Positions 48,610 to 59,061 of a stretch of DNA of 64,000 nt are shown here, piece after piece; within the stretch, counting starts at the first letter, position 1, and every line of letters starts with the position of its first letter. The stretch lies in assembly GCA_905221605.1 (NCBI GenBank), contig CAJNDS010002126.1:353501-417500 (forward strand), in the 5' to 3' direction. The stretch comes from Symbiodinium natans (taxonomy: Eukaryota; Sar; Dinophyceae; Suessiales; Symbiodiniaceae). Made by a program: the position numbers and the translations under genes. The notes below the pieces were generated by a model, which did no database searches, had not been told where the DNA came from, and saw only the letters and a program-made list of their open reading frames with translations.

Positions 48610-51160
48610 CCTTCCTCGCTTGCCGGAGGCTTCGAGTACAGGCCGGAGCTCAGGGTTTAAGGGTTGAAGGATTAGGGTTTAGAGTTTAGGATTTAGGGTT
48701 TAGGGGTTTGGGGTCTAGGGTTCAGGGTTTAGGGTTTAAGGTTTGGGGTCCATTGCCTTCTTGCCAAGGTTTAGGCTTGCGAGGTGTGAGGGTTTAGGGT
48801 TTGGAGTCTACGGTTATGGGGTCGGGGGCTGTTGCCTCCCGTTGTATTCGAGTACTACACTGCGCATGCGAAAGTGCTGCGTCTAGTCAAGTTGAACCAG
48901 AACCTACCCTTCGAACCCTTTGCTCGCTCCCTTTTCAATCTCTTCCCCAACTCCGTCGAGGGACTCCTAAGGCGGAACGAAGATTCAGGTTGACCCAGGC
49001 TGCATTCTGACTCCTTTGCTCTAAAATCCAGCATCCAGCGCTGTATCCCCTCTTTGCCAGGCCTCCCTCTGGTGCATGACAGGGCCGGTACACAACGGCC
49101 TCTTCTGCTCCTAACACTCCCTCAACGAAGCCCCTAAATCCCTTAAAGCCCTTCATCCTTAGCAGCCCTAAACCCAGGGTTTAGGGTTTAGGGTTTAGGG
49201 TTTAGGGTTTAGGGTTTAGGGGCGCCATCAGGCGCCGCCGAACCAAACTTGCGCCGCAGCACCTCGAACCCGGACTTGGCGTTCCATGTTCCACGCCCGC
49301 AAAGGGGGGCCTGAGGAGCTGAGGTTTGAGGCTCTGAAGGGTTTAGGGTTTAGGGTTTAGGGTGTAGGGTTTAGGGTTTAGGGTTTAGGGTTTAGGGTTT
49401 TGGCCTATACTGTATGGTTATGGGGTCTATGTAGGACTTACAGGGCTTTGCAGGGTTTAGGGCTCCCAGAACCCGGGTGCTTAGAGGTTGGAGTCTTTTG
49501 GGCTTTAGGGTGTGGTTTGGGGTTACCACGGAGTTCAACACCCCTTCGTTGAGGAACCTTACCAATGGCTGCGAGGCTCTAGGGATGAAGGAATACAGGG
49601 TTTGGTTTGAGGATGAGGGCTTGGCGCTTAGCTTAGGCAATCTTCCTTGGCTTGGGTTTACCTGCCCCCAAGTACCTCTGCCAACAAGGGGGTTTTTGGG
49701 CATCAGTAAACGATGTGGGGCACCTCGTTGACGAGCCATTTGCAATCTGGCGGTTTTGGGAAGGGTTTTGGATTTAGCATGCAGTGCTCGGTGCTTGTGA
49801 GGGAGGAGGGTCCAGGCCCCGTGCGAAGGCCAAAGCAATCCTGACTTGCAGCTCGAACCCGACTAAGCTGAAAGCTGAAGAAGCCACCTCTACCCTGCCT
49901 GGACTCGCACCAGCTTGCTAAACTCAACTGTAATGAAGAAGCTCAAACCACAGCAAGCGGATGCAGCTCTAATCTTCAAGCAGTCACAATGATTCCAAGC
50001 TTTCGTTCATGGAGCTCTACGGGGATAGACTGCCGAAATGGCTGCAAAGAACGAGAAATGACAAAGCACTACTGTACTGTGCAATGCCAAACCTGTCGAG
50101 CATGACGACTGAAGCAAACAGTTTTTTGCTTCCAAATTTTTTTGCTTCAGTTCCAGATATTTTTTGCTTCAGTCGTATAGCTGCATTGAGCGACGGATCT
50201 CAACTTTTCAAGCTTGTTTTGGACCTGGCACTTTGCTTTGCTCTTGGGCCTGAAAAAGCTTTGGTGCCCAGTGTAGAACCTGGAAGCCTCCTCTTCCTCA
50301 GGCTTAAAGTTCAAGGAACGTAATTACCCCGCCCCCCCACCCCCAAGGAGACTGAAAGCCCATAAGATGTGCTGAAACGCACGGCCTCTTACAGGCGCCG
50401 TGTCCTAGAACATGTCTTCAAGCACACGTGCACACGCGCGCAGTCCTGCTCAGGTGGGTAAGATGGCCACCGACTCATCCATGCCCACTTCGATTTCGCC
50501 CAGTCGTGCTTCGCGAGGGCTCAAGAAAGAGCTGGCGAAGCAGAAGCGAGCGATAGCCAGCTGGACGGTTTAATCCTTAGGTGTCGGGGTTTCATTGTTT
50601 GGGGGTGTGCGAAGGTTTCAGAGCCTCAGGGGGTGAGGCAAAAGGAAGGACCCCTAGAAAGGACCCCTAATCTTATTCCCCCCAAGAACTCCTTTCTATA
50701 CCTTATGTAGTCCGCATATACCTACGTCCTCAAACCCTAAACCCTCAACCCCAAACAACCCCCAAGGTCCCTTGTAAGGGTCCCCCCTTGAGTCCCTTGA
50801 CCAAGTGTGAGAGGCTTGGGTGTTTTGGGGGCTTTGGGGGTTTAGGGTTTAGGGTTTAGGGTTTCGGGTTTAGGGTTTAGGTTAGAAGATCCCTTTAATT
50901 GTGTAGGGTTTAGAGTCCACGGCTCAGGGTTTTCGGGCTTGCTATCTGGACTTTTGGTCAGGCTCCAATGTCTTCCCAGAAATCTATCAAAATGAATTAG
51001 TCTTGCAACCCTTCCCCTCCCCCCCCTCCTAAACCCTAACCAAACGGCCCCCCCAACCCAAAAACCCTAAACCCTACGCCCTAAACCCTGAACCTGAGAA
51101 CCCCAAACTCAGGTGTCCCTGGCCAAGAAGCTTCGGAATGAAGACCTTGAGGACTGGGGA
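48610..51160 (+). other. Tandem gene unit 2
   Basis: Diverged copy of 45930-48375 (matches listed there). The long frames on the minus strand (49392-49838) and the + frames at 49477 and 50009 contain patches shared with unit 1 but no recognised domain. TTTAGGG arrays at 49175-49222 and 49340-49400 lie inside. Confidence 0.75.
50454..50573 (+). CDS. Terminal exon of tandem unit 2 (MATD...SISP...SRGL)
   Basis: Acceptor GTCCTGCTCAG|G, frame VGKMATDSSMPTSISPSRAS then RGLKKELAKQKRAIASWTV, TAA at 50571-50573. Paralogue of 47856-47990. Its basic helix (LKKELAKQKRAIA) is more pronounced than in unit 1. Confidence 0.65.
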   Translation: MGKMATDSSMPTSISPSRASRGLKKELAKQKRAIASWTV

Positions 51161-51163
51161 GAG
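51113..51163 (+). CDS. Candidate exon after unit 2 (VSLAKKLRNE)
   Basis: Acceptor CCAAACTCAG|G, frame VSLAKKLRNEDLEDWGE. Paralogue of 48330-48375. Confidence 0.5.
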
Positions 51164-51179
51164 TTTAGCGTTCTTAAGG

Positions 51180-52003
51180 GAAGAGGTTCCATTGGGGGTA
51201 TTTTGGGTTCAGGCTTTAGGGTTTAGGGTTTAGGGTAGGTACCTAGGGAACCAGAAGAGAGCCTTAGGGAGTAGTGGTCACCTTGAATTACATACCCTGC
51301 CTTGAATCCCCCCTCCCTTGCAGAGCCTACAAGAAAAGTTTTTTCAACCCGACACCCCCATCATCCCTCAGCCCCAGGAAGTTTAAGAGACTCCGGGCGC
51401 CCTCCACAAGGGTTGCTTTCAGGGTTTCGTCGAACCCTAAACCCCAAACCCTCAACCCCAAGCCCCAAACCCGACGCCATCACAAACTGCCCGTAAGCCC
51501 TGAACGCTCGGGTTTAGGGGTGTTATGGGGGTCGAATTAAATGGGGGGTTTAGGAGGGTTGAGGGTGTCGCGCGCAGGTTTTCGGGGGCGTTTGTGGATT
51601 GTACGTGTCTAGGGGCTTAGAGGTGTCTAGGACGTTAGGTGTTTAAACCCTAAACCCTAAACCCTAAGCCCTAAGCTTTCCAGTGCCCTAAGCCCTAAAA
51701 CCCTAAACCCTAAACCCGCAAGAAAAGCACAATAACAACGACTCGGAGCCAATCTCGTGGTTCAAGTGCCCTTTGTTTATCAGGGGAGGTTTTCTTCTTG
51801 ACTAAACCCCCTATACAATCAGCACCTCAAATTAGCCCGTCTGGGGTGGGGTTTGGGGTTGGAAGGTCAACCCTAAAGAAAGACCCTAAACCCTAAACCC
51901 TAAACCCTAAACCCCAAACCCCAAACCCGAAACGCTTAGAAACCCTAAACCCTATACCCTAAACCCTAAACCCTAAACCCTCAACCCTAAACCCTCGAAA
52001 CCT
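51180..52003. other. Mixed intron-like region
   Basis: Short TTTAGGG/CCCTAAA stretches (51215, 51640, 51700, 51885-52000) and unique sequence. A possible exon at about 51720-51770 (frame EKHNNNDSEPISWFKCPLFI) was not called as a feature because its edges are unclear. Confidence 0.5.
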
Positions 52004-52086
52004 GAAGCGGAGGACGAGAGCCCGGTGGCCATGCCGGGTCTGGCCTTGCCGCCCGTCACCGCGCTGGAGCAACTTGGGAGCGCTTT
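52004..52086 (+). CDS. Candidate internal exon
   Basis: Frame EAEDESPVAMPGLALPPVTA then LEQLGSA, very high GC3. Runs directly into a TTTAGGG array at 52085. The last 19 bases (GAGCAACTTGGGAGCGCTTTAG) are repeated after the array at 52164, so the array sits inside a duplicated exon end. Confidence 0.45.
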
Positions 52087-52163
52087 AGGGTTTAGGGTTT
52101 AGGGTTTAGGGTTTAGGGTTTAGGGTTTAGGGTTTAGGGTTTAGGGTTTAGGGTTTAGGGTTA
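52085..52163 (-). repeat. TTTAGGG array with duplicated flanks
   Basis: About 11 pure heptamers bounded on both sides by AGAGCAACTTGGG-GAGCGCTTTAG. This looks like an insertion of telomeric repeat accompanied by a target duplication of about 20 bp, or a break repaired with telomere sequence. Confidence 0.8.
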
Positions 52164-52729
52164 GAGCAACTTGGGGAGCGCTTTAGTCCCTAGCACGGCT
52201 TGAGTTCTTTCTTAGGGGCGGGATGAAAAGGTTTAGGGTTTGGGGTTTGGGGTTTGGGGTTTGGGGTTTAGGGTTTAGGGTTTAGGGTTTAGGAACTAGG
52301 GTTTAGGGACTTTATGATCTAGGGTTTAGGGAGGTTCCTTCCCCAAAGAAAACAGCAAAGGAGGGGCGGAGCCAAAGATGGCGCAGCGGACGCCTCTGCC
52401 CTCCGCCTCCTGCTGATGTTTGGCAAGTTAAGAGAGGCCTGCGAGGGTTTAGGGTCTAGGGTTTGGGGCACGTCCTAGCATTGAAAGCCCTGAGCCCTTA
52501 AACCCTATCCCCCAACCCCTTAACCCTTTAACCCTAAACCCAAAACCCAAAGGTTTGGGGTCGGGTTTAAGGTAGGGTTTAAGGGCTAGGGTGTCTCTCA
52601 GGAGAAAAGCCTTAACCCCACATGCAAGGAGCATCCCCGGCACACTCCCTAGCCCTAAAGCCCAGACCCTAAACCCCAAACCCTACAGGCTCAACATCCC
52701 TGAGCCCTCAACCCTAAACAGTAAGACCT

Positions 52730-52826
52730 GAACCCTAAACCCTAAACCCTAAACCCTAAACCCTAAACCCTAAACCCTAAACCCTAAACCCTAAACCCTA
52801 AACCCTAAACCCTAAACCCTAAACCC
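52730..52826 (+). repeat. CCCTAAA array
   Basis: About 13 pure heptamers before an exon. Confidence 0.95.
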
Positions 52827-52830
52827 GGGC

Positions 52831-52929
52831 GAGGCCGCCTCAACCCGGAGATCCGACCTTCCCGAGAACGACGCCTTCTCGACCCTGGAGCTGATCATCT
52901 TCTTCCTGAGTTCTGTGCTTCGGCTGTTC
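52831..52929 (+). CDS. Candidate internal exon with a hydrophobic helix
   Basis: Frame EAASTRRSDLPENDAFSTLE then LIIFFLSSVLRLFG, very high GC3, ending near GGCAG. A membrane helix or a hydrophobic amphipathic helix. Confidence 0.45.
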
Positions 52930-53002
52930 GGCAGTATAGGATTTAGGGTTTAGGGTTTAGGGTTTAGGGTTTAGGGTTTAGGGTTTGTGTTTTGAACCAT
53001 TT

Positions 53003-53076
53003 TGCAACTCGAACTGAACCACCAGGTACAGACGCAGGTACAGCAGATGCAACTGAGCCTGCTGGAATATGGCTAG
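53003..53076 (+). CDS. Candidate C-terminal exon, Gln-rich coiled coil
   Basis: Frame LQLELNHQVQTQVQQMQLSL then LEYG and TAG at 53074-53076. Heptad-like Leu/Gln pattern. Likely the end of the gene with exons at 52004 and 52831. Confidence 0.45.
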
Positions 53077-53956
53077 CTCAGACGTCTCTCGTGTGAATAC
53101 ATGTTGAACTGCTTAGCCTTGTAACTCACCTTTGCCGGGTGTGCACAATATATCTGAACTGCAGGGCACCCGAAAACTCGGGGGGGCCTGTAATTTGGGG
53201 AATGTCTCCACCGCTTTTGGCGGAAAGCCTGAACCTTTCCGCAATTTTGAAGGACCCGTGCTTCGGGGCCTTATGTAATTCGAGTTTTGGACGTGGGGAC
53301 GTAGGGCTCAAGGCTCTAGACTAGACCTTCCAGAGTTCGCGCTTCACATCTACAAATCCTGCGCTTGCAAGCTTATGGGCACAAGGGAAGCTGGGGTGCT
53401 TCCCTGCTCCTTCCTCTCTAAACCCTTATCCCGAAAGTGGGTGCGAAGAAGAATAGCCAGATCTGGGAGCAACCCCCCCCCCCCCCCCCCAGTTGATGCC
53501 CTGAGCCGGTTCGACCCTAAACCCTATACCCTAAACCCTAAGTCCGACCCTCAGCACTGGGAAAACACAAGCTTCCAAACTGGTTCTTTTTCGCCTGGTA
53601 GCTGAGTGAGTACACTTTACACTTTTTTGGGTCCCCTTGTGAAACTGAAAGTGTACGGTTTTTTGGGGGCCTATGAACTCAGCAACTAAGTCTTAACTGG
53701 CTCAAAACCCAACTTTTGGGCCAGTGAAAGCCAGGAGGCCTGCCGGCTGTGGTTCCCCGTTTGAGGGCTTTAGGGTTTAGGGTCTAGGGTCTAGGGTTTA
53801 GGGTTTAGGTTTTAGGGTTTAAGGTTTAGGATGTTTGGGTTGACAGGTGTGCTCTTCCGGGTCCGACCGTTGTGTGTTTTCGGTCAGGTTGGGCTTGGGC
53901 TTTGTCTCTGGTCAGGAATTACAAGAACCCTATAAGCCCTAATTAAACCCTAAACC
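53077..53956. other. Unique intergenic stretch
   Basis: Open frames on both strands at 53126-53324 overlap and show no domain. Poly-C run of about 20 at 53471. TTTAGGG/TCTAGGG units at 53770-53830. Nothing else seen. Confidence 0.5.
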
Positions 53957-54039
53957 CTAAACACTCGACCCAACCCTAAACTTGGGGCGAGGCTCTACCA
54001 TCCTTTGCAGGAAATGCTCGCCGGTAACGGGGTTTGTAA

Positions 54040-54302
54040 CAGAAACTGTAAACGAAAGGAGCGGAGCTGTAACGGATTTGTCGCGGAGCTGTAACTGAGC
54101 TGTATCGGAAGGCTGCAACGGGGCCCTGCCGGCTGTAGCGATGCTGTAACGGAAGCTGCAACGGAGCCATAAGCTGTAAAGGAGCTGTAACGGAGGTGCA
54201 ATGAACGGAGGTGCATCGGAGCTGTAACGGAGCTGCCACGGAGCTGTAACGGAGCTCTTCCGGAAGCTGTGACGCAGCTGTAACGGAGCTGTAACGGAGG
54301 GC
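54040..54302. repeat. Degenerate 12 bp tandem repeat (GTAACGGAGCTG)
   Basis: About 20 imperfect copies of GTAACGGAGCTG, with variants such as GCAACGGAGCC and GTGACGCAGCTG. All three minus-strand frames stay open through it simply because the unit is a multiple of three without stops. Confidence 0.85.
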
Positions 54303-54354
54303 CCACGCTGGGTAGCGCAAATCCCATAGTAAATGATGGTAAAGCCCACCCCCA

Positions 54355-54520
54355 ACCCTAAACCCTAAACCCTAAACCCTAAACCCTAAACCCTAAACCC
54401 TAAACCCTAAACCCTAAACCCTAAACCCTAAACCTTAAACCCTAAACCCTAAACCCTAAACCCTAAACCCTAAACCCTAAACCCTAAACCCTAAACCCTA
54501 TAACCCTAAACCCTAAAACC
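54355..54520 (+). repeat. CCCTAAA array
   Basis: About 23 near-pure heptamers. Confidence 0.95.
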
Positions 54521-55419
54521 TACCTAGTCTTGTTGTTGTGCCGGCATGTTGGCATACGGCTTTCGCGGGGTAGACATTAACAGCCGGAGCCATGGATGGA
54601 GACGAGGCGCCTTCGCTGTTGTGGTAGCTCCTGGGTTTAGGGTTTAGGGTTCAGGGTTTAGGGTTCAGGGTTTAGGGTTTAGGGTTTACCCCACGACAAG
54701 GGGAAGCTCTGATCCAAAAAAAGCCTCTCAAAGGTATGGCGGCCATAGGCTTTTTGGTAGTTGGGTTCTTTGTATCTGCAAGACTTCCTGTTCTTTGTAG
54801 GCGCACATTTCTCTCGTAGCCCTAAACCCCAAACCCTAAGCCACTCTCATCCCCCAAACCAGCCTTGATAACTTTGATAGTCAGGATGACCATCCAGAGA
54901 CTCTAGTATCCCCTGAAGGAAGGGATATTCAAGTTTCCCCCTCCCACCCGCCCGCCCATGACGATCAAAATTACCTCTAAACCCTAAAGCCTAAACCCAA
55001 ACCCTAAACCCTAGACTCTAAACTCAAACCCTAAACCCTAAACCCTAAACCGGAAGCAAGGACGACGACCAAGAGCAGGAGGAGCTGCTGGGTTCGCCTT
55101 GTTTTGTTTCTTTTTTTCTGTGTCTGGGTTTGCAGACTCCACGCGTGGGTGTGGGGTTTAGGGTTTAGGGTTTAGGGTTTATGGTTTAGGGTTTTGAGTG
55201 TACAGTATAGGGTTGAGGTAAAGACCCAATACTTAAATCCCCAGAGCCCCGAAAACCCGGACAGCATGTCTACCCTGAACCTCAAGAGCCCCCAAAACCT
55301 CAAGCTCTACCTTGAACCCTAAACCCTAAACCCTAAACCCTAACCCCGAAACCCTAAACCCTAAACCCTGAACCCTGAACCCAGAACCCACACACCCACC
55401 CACACACCCCCTCAGCCAG
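54521..55419. other. Intergenic or intron-like stretch before the chromodomain
   Basis: TTTAGGG/TTCAGGG at 54634-54690, CCCTAAA at 55020-55050 and 55315-55380, TTTAGGG at 55155-55190. Pyrimidine-rich CACCCACCCACACACCCCCTCAG precedes the exon at 55420. No exon called. Confidence 0.6.
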
Positions 55420-55521
55420 GAGTTCGAGGTCGAAGACATCCTCAGATACCGAAGAAATGAGGATGGCTCTGAGTACTGCCGGCTTGCTCGCTGGGTTCTT
55501 GCTAAGGAACGGAATATGATG
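55420..55521 (+). CDS. Chromodomain exon 1
   Basis: Acceptor CTCAGCCAG|G and donor GTAACC at 55522, phase 0 at both ends. EFEVEDILRYRRNEDGSEYC then RLARWVLAKERNMM. The VEDIL strand is the usual chromodomain start; the following residues are an unusual insert. Confidence 0.65.
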
Positions 55522-55522
55522 G

Positions 55523-55770
55523 TAACCCTAAACCCAAACCCCAAACCCCAAACCCCAAACCCTAAACCCTAAACCCTAAACCCTAAACCCTAAACCCTAA
55601 ACCCTAAACCCTAAACCCTAAACCCTAAACCCTAAACCCTAAACCCTAAACCCTAAACCCTAAACCCTAAACCCTAAACCCTAAACCCTAAACCCTAAAC
55701 CCTAAACCCTAAACCCTAAACCCTAAACCCTAACCCTAAACCCCCTAACCCTAAACCCTAAACTCAAGGC
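55523..55770 (+). repeat. CCCTAAA array inside the chromodomain gene
   Basis: About 34 units, nearly pure, starting four bases after the GT donor. It occupies the first part of intron 1. Confidence 0.95.
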
Positions 55771-56677
55771 TTAGGCCGGCGCTTAAGACCTGACATCCCT
55801 GGCCCTCTTGGCCTTAAACCCTGAACCCTACAAGACCTGAACTGTTGAACCCTATGAGCTGCAAGTAGGGTTTGGGGTTTAGGGTTTAGGGTTTAGGGTT
55901 TAGGGTTTAGGGTATCGAGGTCTAGGGTTCCCGGTCTAGGGCTCCTGAGGGTAAGGCACCACCCCGCGTCGAGCTGCGGCTGAGGCAAAATTTGTAGCTT
56001 GGGGGGGGGGGGGGGGGCGTTGTTGATGGTGGGTGTATGCTCGGTAGCGTGCCTTTAGTGCGATCCCCAAATAGGACCTAGGGTTTAGGGTTTGGGGTTT
56101 AGGGTTTAGGGTTTAGGGTTTAGGGTTTTACAAACCCTTCAGCGCTTAAAGCGGTTAACCCATACATGGAACCCTACAAGCCCCGGACATGAAAACCTCG
56201 AACTAGCCCAGAACCCTCCAGCCCCCGAAGCCTTCAGCCCTCTACTCCAGAGTGGTCCCCTTAAACCCTAAACCCTAAACCCTAAACCCTAAACCCTAAA
56301 CCCTAAACCCTAAACCCTAAACCCTAAACCCTAAACCCTAAACCCTAAACCCTAAACCCTAAACCCTAAACCCTAAACCCTAAACCCTAAACCCTAAAAA
56401 ACCCTAAACCCTAAACCCTAACCCTACCCCTAACCCCTAAACCCTAAACCTAAACTAACCCTAAAACCCTAAACCCTAAACCCTAAACCCTAAACCCTAA
56501 ACCCTAACCCTCAACCCTAAACCCTAAACCCTAAACCCTAAACCCTAAACCCTAAACCCTAAACCCTAAACCCTAAACCCTAAACCCTCCCTCAACTAAA
56601 CCCTAAACCCTAAACCGTAAAGCCCCAAAAACGCTCCACCGGAGACCTCCGAAATTTTCTGGATGCTTGCCAGGCAG
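55771..56677. repeat. Intron 1 of the chromodomain gene, remainder
   Basis: TTTAGGG at 55868-55912, a G17 run near 56001, TTTAGGG at 56080-56130, then a 350 bp CCCTAAA array (56263-56620) with local CCCTAACC and CCCCTAA disturbances. Opposed arrays several hundred bases apart could form a long stem in the pre-mRNA. Confidence 0.7.
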
Positions 56678-56710
56678 TTCCTGGTCAAGTGGCAGGGCTT
56701 CTCGGAGCAG
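56678..56710 (+). CDS. Chromodomain exon 2 (33 bases)
   Basis: Acceptor TGCCAGGCAG|T, FLVKWQGFSEQ, donor GTGGGT at 56711. Eleven codons in phase 0 containing the VKW-x-GF signature. If the earlier AG at 56673 is used, the exon gains four bases and loses phase. Confidence 0.65.
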
Positions 56711-56964
56711 GTGGGTTGACGGTTTAGGGTTTAGGGTTTAGGGTTTCGGGTTTGCTCAGGGTTTAGGGTTGAGAGCCGTGCTCAGCCCTGCAATATCCCA
56801 ATCTCAGGGGCCTTGTTAGGAAGACCCGAAGATACGAGGCCCCCCCCCCCCCAATGCCAATAAGGTTTAATAGTCTCTATTCTTTAGGGTTCAAAAGGTT
56901 TAGGGGCCGTTGTTTAGTCTACATAGGCCCATTTCACGTGGGGTGGTTTCCCCTCCACATACCC

Positions 56965-57110
56965 CTAAACCCTTTAAACCCTAAACCCTAAACCCTAAAC
57001 GCTAAACCCTAGACCCTAAACCCTAAACCCTAAACCCTAAACCCTAAACCCTAAACCCTAAACCCTAAACCCTAAACCCTAAACCCTAAACCCTAAACCC
57101 TAAACCCGAA
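56965..57110 (+). repeat. CCCTAAA array in intron 2
   Basis: About 20 units with a few CGCTAAA and CCCTAGA variants. Confidence 0.95.
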
Positions 57111-57404
57111 CATAAAGTAACTCCCTTCCTGAAGAGGGGAAGCTGGCCCAGACCTAAGCTTGCCGACCCAAGACTTGGCGATCGCACAGACGCGACTTTT
57201 GGTTAGGGTTTAGGGTTTAGGGTTTAGGGGTTAGGGGTTAGGGGTTAGGGTTGAGGGTTGAGGGTTGAGGGTTGATGTCTTGTTCACTCGGGGTCCCAAA
57301 GCACCTTGACAGGCACCTGGCCCAAACCCGAAACCCCAAACCCCTAACCCCTAAAAGGCTCTTGAGTGCCGGCCTGTGGTGCTCAACCCTCGACTCAAAA
57401 CACT

Positions 57405-57750
57405 CCTGAACCCTAAACCCCCCTAAACCCCTTACACCCCCTGAACCCCCTAAACCCCCTAAACCCCCCGAACGCCCTAAACCCCCTAAACCCCCTAAAA
57501 CCCCCTAAACCTTCTAAACCTTTTAAACCCCCTAAAGCCCCTAAACCCCCTAAAAGCCCCTCAACCCTAAACCCCTAAACCCCTTGGCCCTAAACCCCTC
57601 GGCCCTAAACCCCCTAAACCCCCTAAACCTTTCATCCGCTAAACCCCCGATACCCTTACCTTCCCTAACCCCCTAACCACCTAAACCCCTAAACCCTAAG
57701 CCCTCTAACTCCCACCCCCTTCTAAACCCCTAAACCCCCTAAACCCTAAA
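57405..57750 (+). repeat. CCCCCTAAA variant array in intron 2
   Basis: About 35 units in which the C run has grown to five (CCCCCTAAA, 9 bases) mixed with CCCCTAAA. Imperfect, with many point changes, so it is probably older than the pure arrays. Confidence 0.85.
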
Positions 57751-57774
57751 CCCAAATTTCCACTCTTGCGCCAG

Positions 57775-57840
57775 GATTCCACCTGGGAACCCTTGGCGCA
57801 CATGAACGACAACTGTCGTGAGCTGATCGCCAAGGCGGAG
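57775..57840 (+). CDS. Chromodomain exon 3
   Basis: A pyrimidine-rich acceptor (TTTCCACTCTTGCGCCAG|G), DSTWEPLAHMNDNCRELIAK then AE. Supplies the TWEP turn and the C-terminal helix. The frame stays open into EIRR before TTTAGGG, so the donor lies between 57840 and 57850. Confidence 0.7.
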
Positions 57841-57850
57841 ATTAGGAGGG

Positions 57851-58539
57851 TTTAGGGCTTAAGGGGGGGGGGGGGGGTTAGGGCTTAGGGCTAGGGTTTA
57901 GGTTCAGGGCTTAGGGTTAAGAACTTAGGGTTTAGGGGTCAAGGGCTTGGGTTTAGGGGTTAAGGGCTTATTTCGGGTGTATAAGGGCTTAGGGCTTAGG
58001 GCGTCAGGGGGCTTCAGGGTTTAGGGCTTAAAGTGTTTGAAGCCTTGAAGAGTCAAAGGTTTCAAGGCTCAAAGGGCTTCAAGGTTTAAGAGGGTTTTAA
58101 GGGTACACCAGGGGAGTTCGAGAGCAGCCCCACAGGCTAGAGATGAGGTGATCTGTAGGGCTTTTTTGGGTATAGGGAGGTTTCAGAGGCAATCTGGCGG
58201 GGGGGGCGGGGTGCTTTGGGGATGTGAGGGGATGTGAGGGTGTCTAGGAGGGTTTTTCATGGCCTTAAGAGGGCGACTGGGCTTGTCGGCTTTCGGGCAG
58301 GAGCTTGGGGTTTTAGGGGTTCCGGTTCGCGGTGTTCGCGGGGGGGTACAGGCCACACCTTCTTCCGGTGTAGGGGCTGAACTCAGTTATGAGTCATCCT
58401 GGGGGGGGGGGGGTCTGTAGCATAGATTGCTCCTCCAACCTAGACCCCTGGGAAGATCCAACAAGTAGAGCCCCCAAATTGTACCCTATACCCTAAACCC
58501 TAAACCCTAGACCCTAAACCCTAAACCCTAAACCCTAAA
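57851..58539. other. G-rich intron-like stretch
   Basis: CTTAGGG/TTTAGGG units to 58030, G runs near 57865 and 58400, then CCCTAAA at 58488-58540. No exon called. Confidence 0.55.
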
Positions 58540-58589
58540 CCGTGGGTCGGGACCCTGGGCTCCAGGGGTTTAGGAGTGTAGGGTTCGGG
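58540..58589 (-). repeat. 50 bp dispersed repeat, inverted copy
   Basis: The reverse complement of this stretch (CCGTGGGTCGGGACCCTGGG...) matches 60558-60607 and 60659-60708 nearly base for base. All three copies are bordered by telomere-type arrays. Confidence 0.9.
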
Positions 58590-58746
58590 TTTCACTGTGC
58601 CCTGAAACTGTAAACCCTGCAATTACCCTAAACCCCCTAAACCCCAAACCCTCTGATTAAAACCCTAAAACCCCCTAAACCCTATAATTACCCTAAACCC
58701 TAAACCCCCTAAACCCTAAGCCCCATAAACCACAAGCCCTACCCGC

Positions 58747-58829
58747 GAAGAGGCCCGGGCGTTATTTTCCTTCCGGCGAGCTGGCGAGTGGGAGCCTTAC
58801 CTGGGAACCACACACGCCGGTTGGAGACC
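58747..58829 (+). CDS. Candidate C-terminal exon
   Basis: Frame EEARALFSFRRAGEWEPYLG then TTHAGWRP and TGA at 58830. Could be the end of the chromodomain gene; no independent domain. Confidence 0.3.
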
Positions 58830-59061
58830 ATGAACGTGCAACTTTCTGGTCCTTCGAGCTGATAGATAGGGGGTTTAGGGTTTAGGGTTTAGGGTTTAGG
58901 GTTTAGGGTTCAGGGTTCAGGGTTTAGGTTTTAGGGTCTAGGGTCTCGGGTTGAGATGCGGGGTGCCAAGAATCGTCCACTCCGTCGCTCCCGCGAAGCC
59001 TCCAAGTTTTTCGCTCCCAGCCCTGCGCCTTCCAAACCCCCGTGCGCACGGGGGCGTTTCT

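Larger units (their letters stand above)
55420..57850 (+). other. Chromodomain gene (three exons seen)
   Basis: Spliced in phase 0, the three exons at 55420-55521, 56678-56710 and 57775-57840 give EFEVEDILRYRR...FLVKWQGFSEQ+DSTWEPLAHMND...ELIAKAE. This is the chromodomain pattern: V-E-x-I-L first strand, FLVKW-x-GF, STWEP, and closing helix. Chromodomains bind methylated histone tails or other chromatin partners in the nucleus. The aromatic-cage residues W (in VKW) and W (in TWEP) are present. About 20 residues between the first strand and FLVKW are longer than usual. The rest of the protein is not identified. Confidence 0.7.

Noticed and set aside
49392-49838. 148-codon minus-strand frame
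   Set aside because: Starts and ends in repeat, has no domain, and the paralogous position in unit 1 has no matching frame.
53957-54355. Three overlapping minus-strand frames with YSSVTAPLQLR-type repeats
   Set aside because: The 12 bp tandem repeat has no stop codon in these frames; all three frames being open at once is the mark of a repeat, not of a gene.
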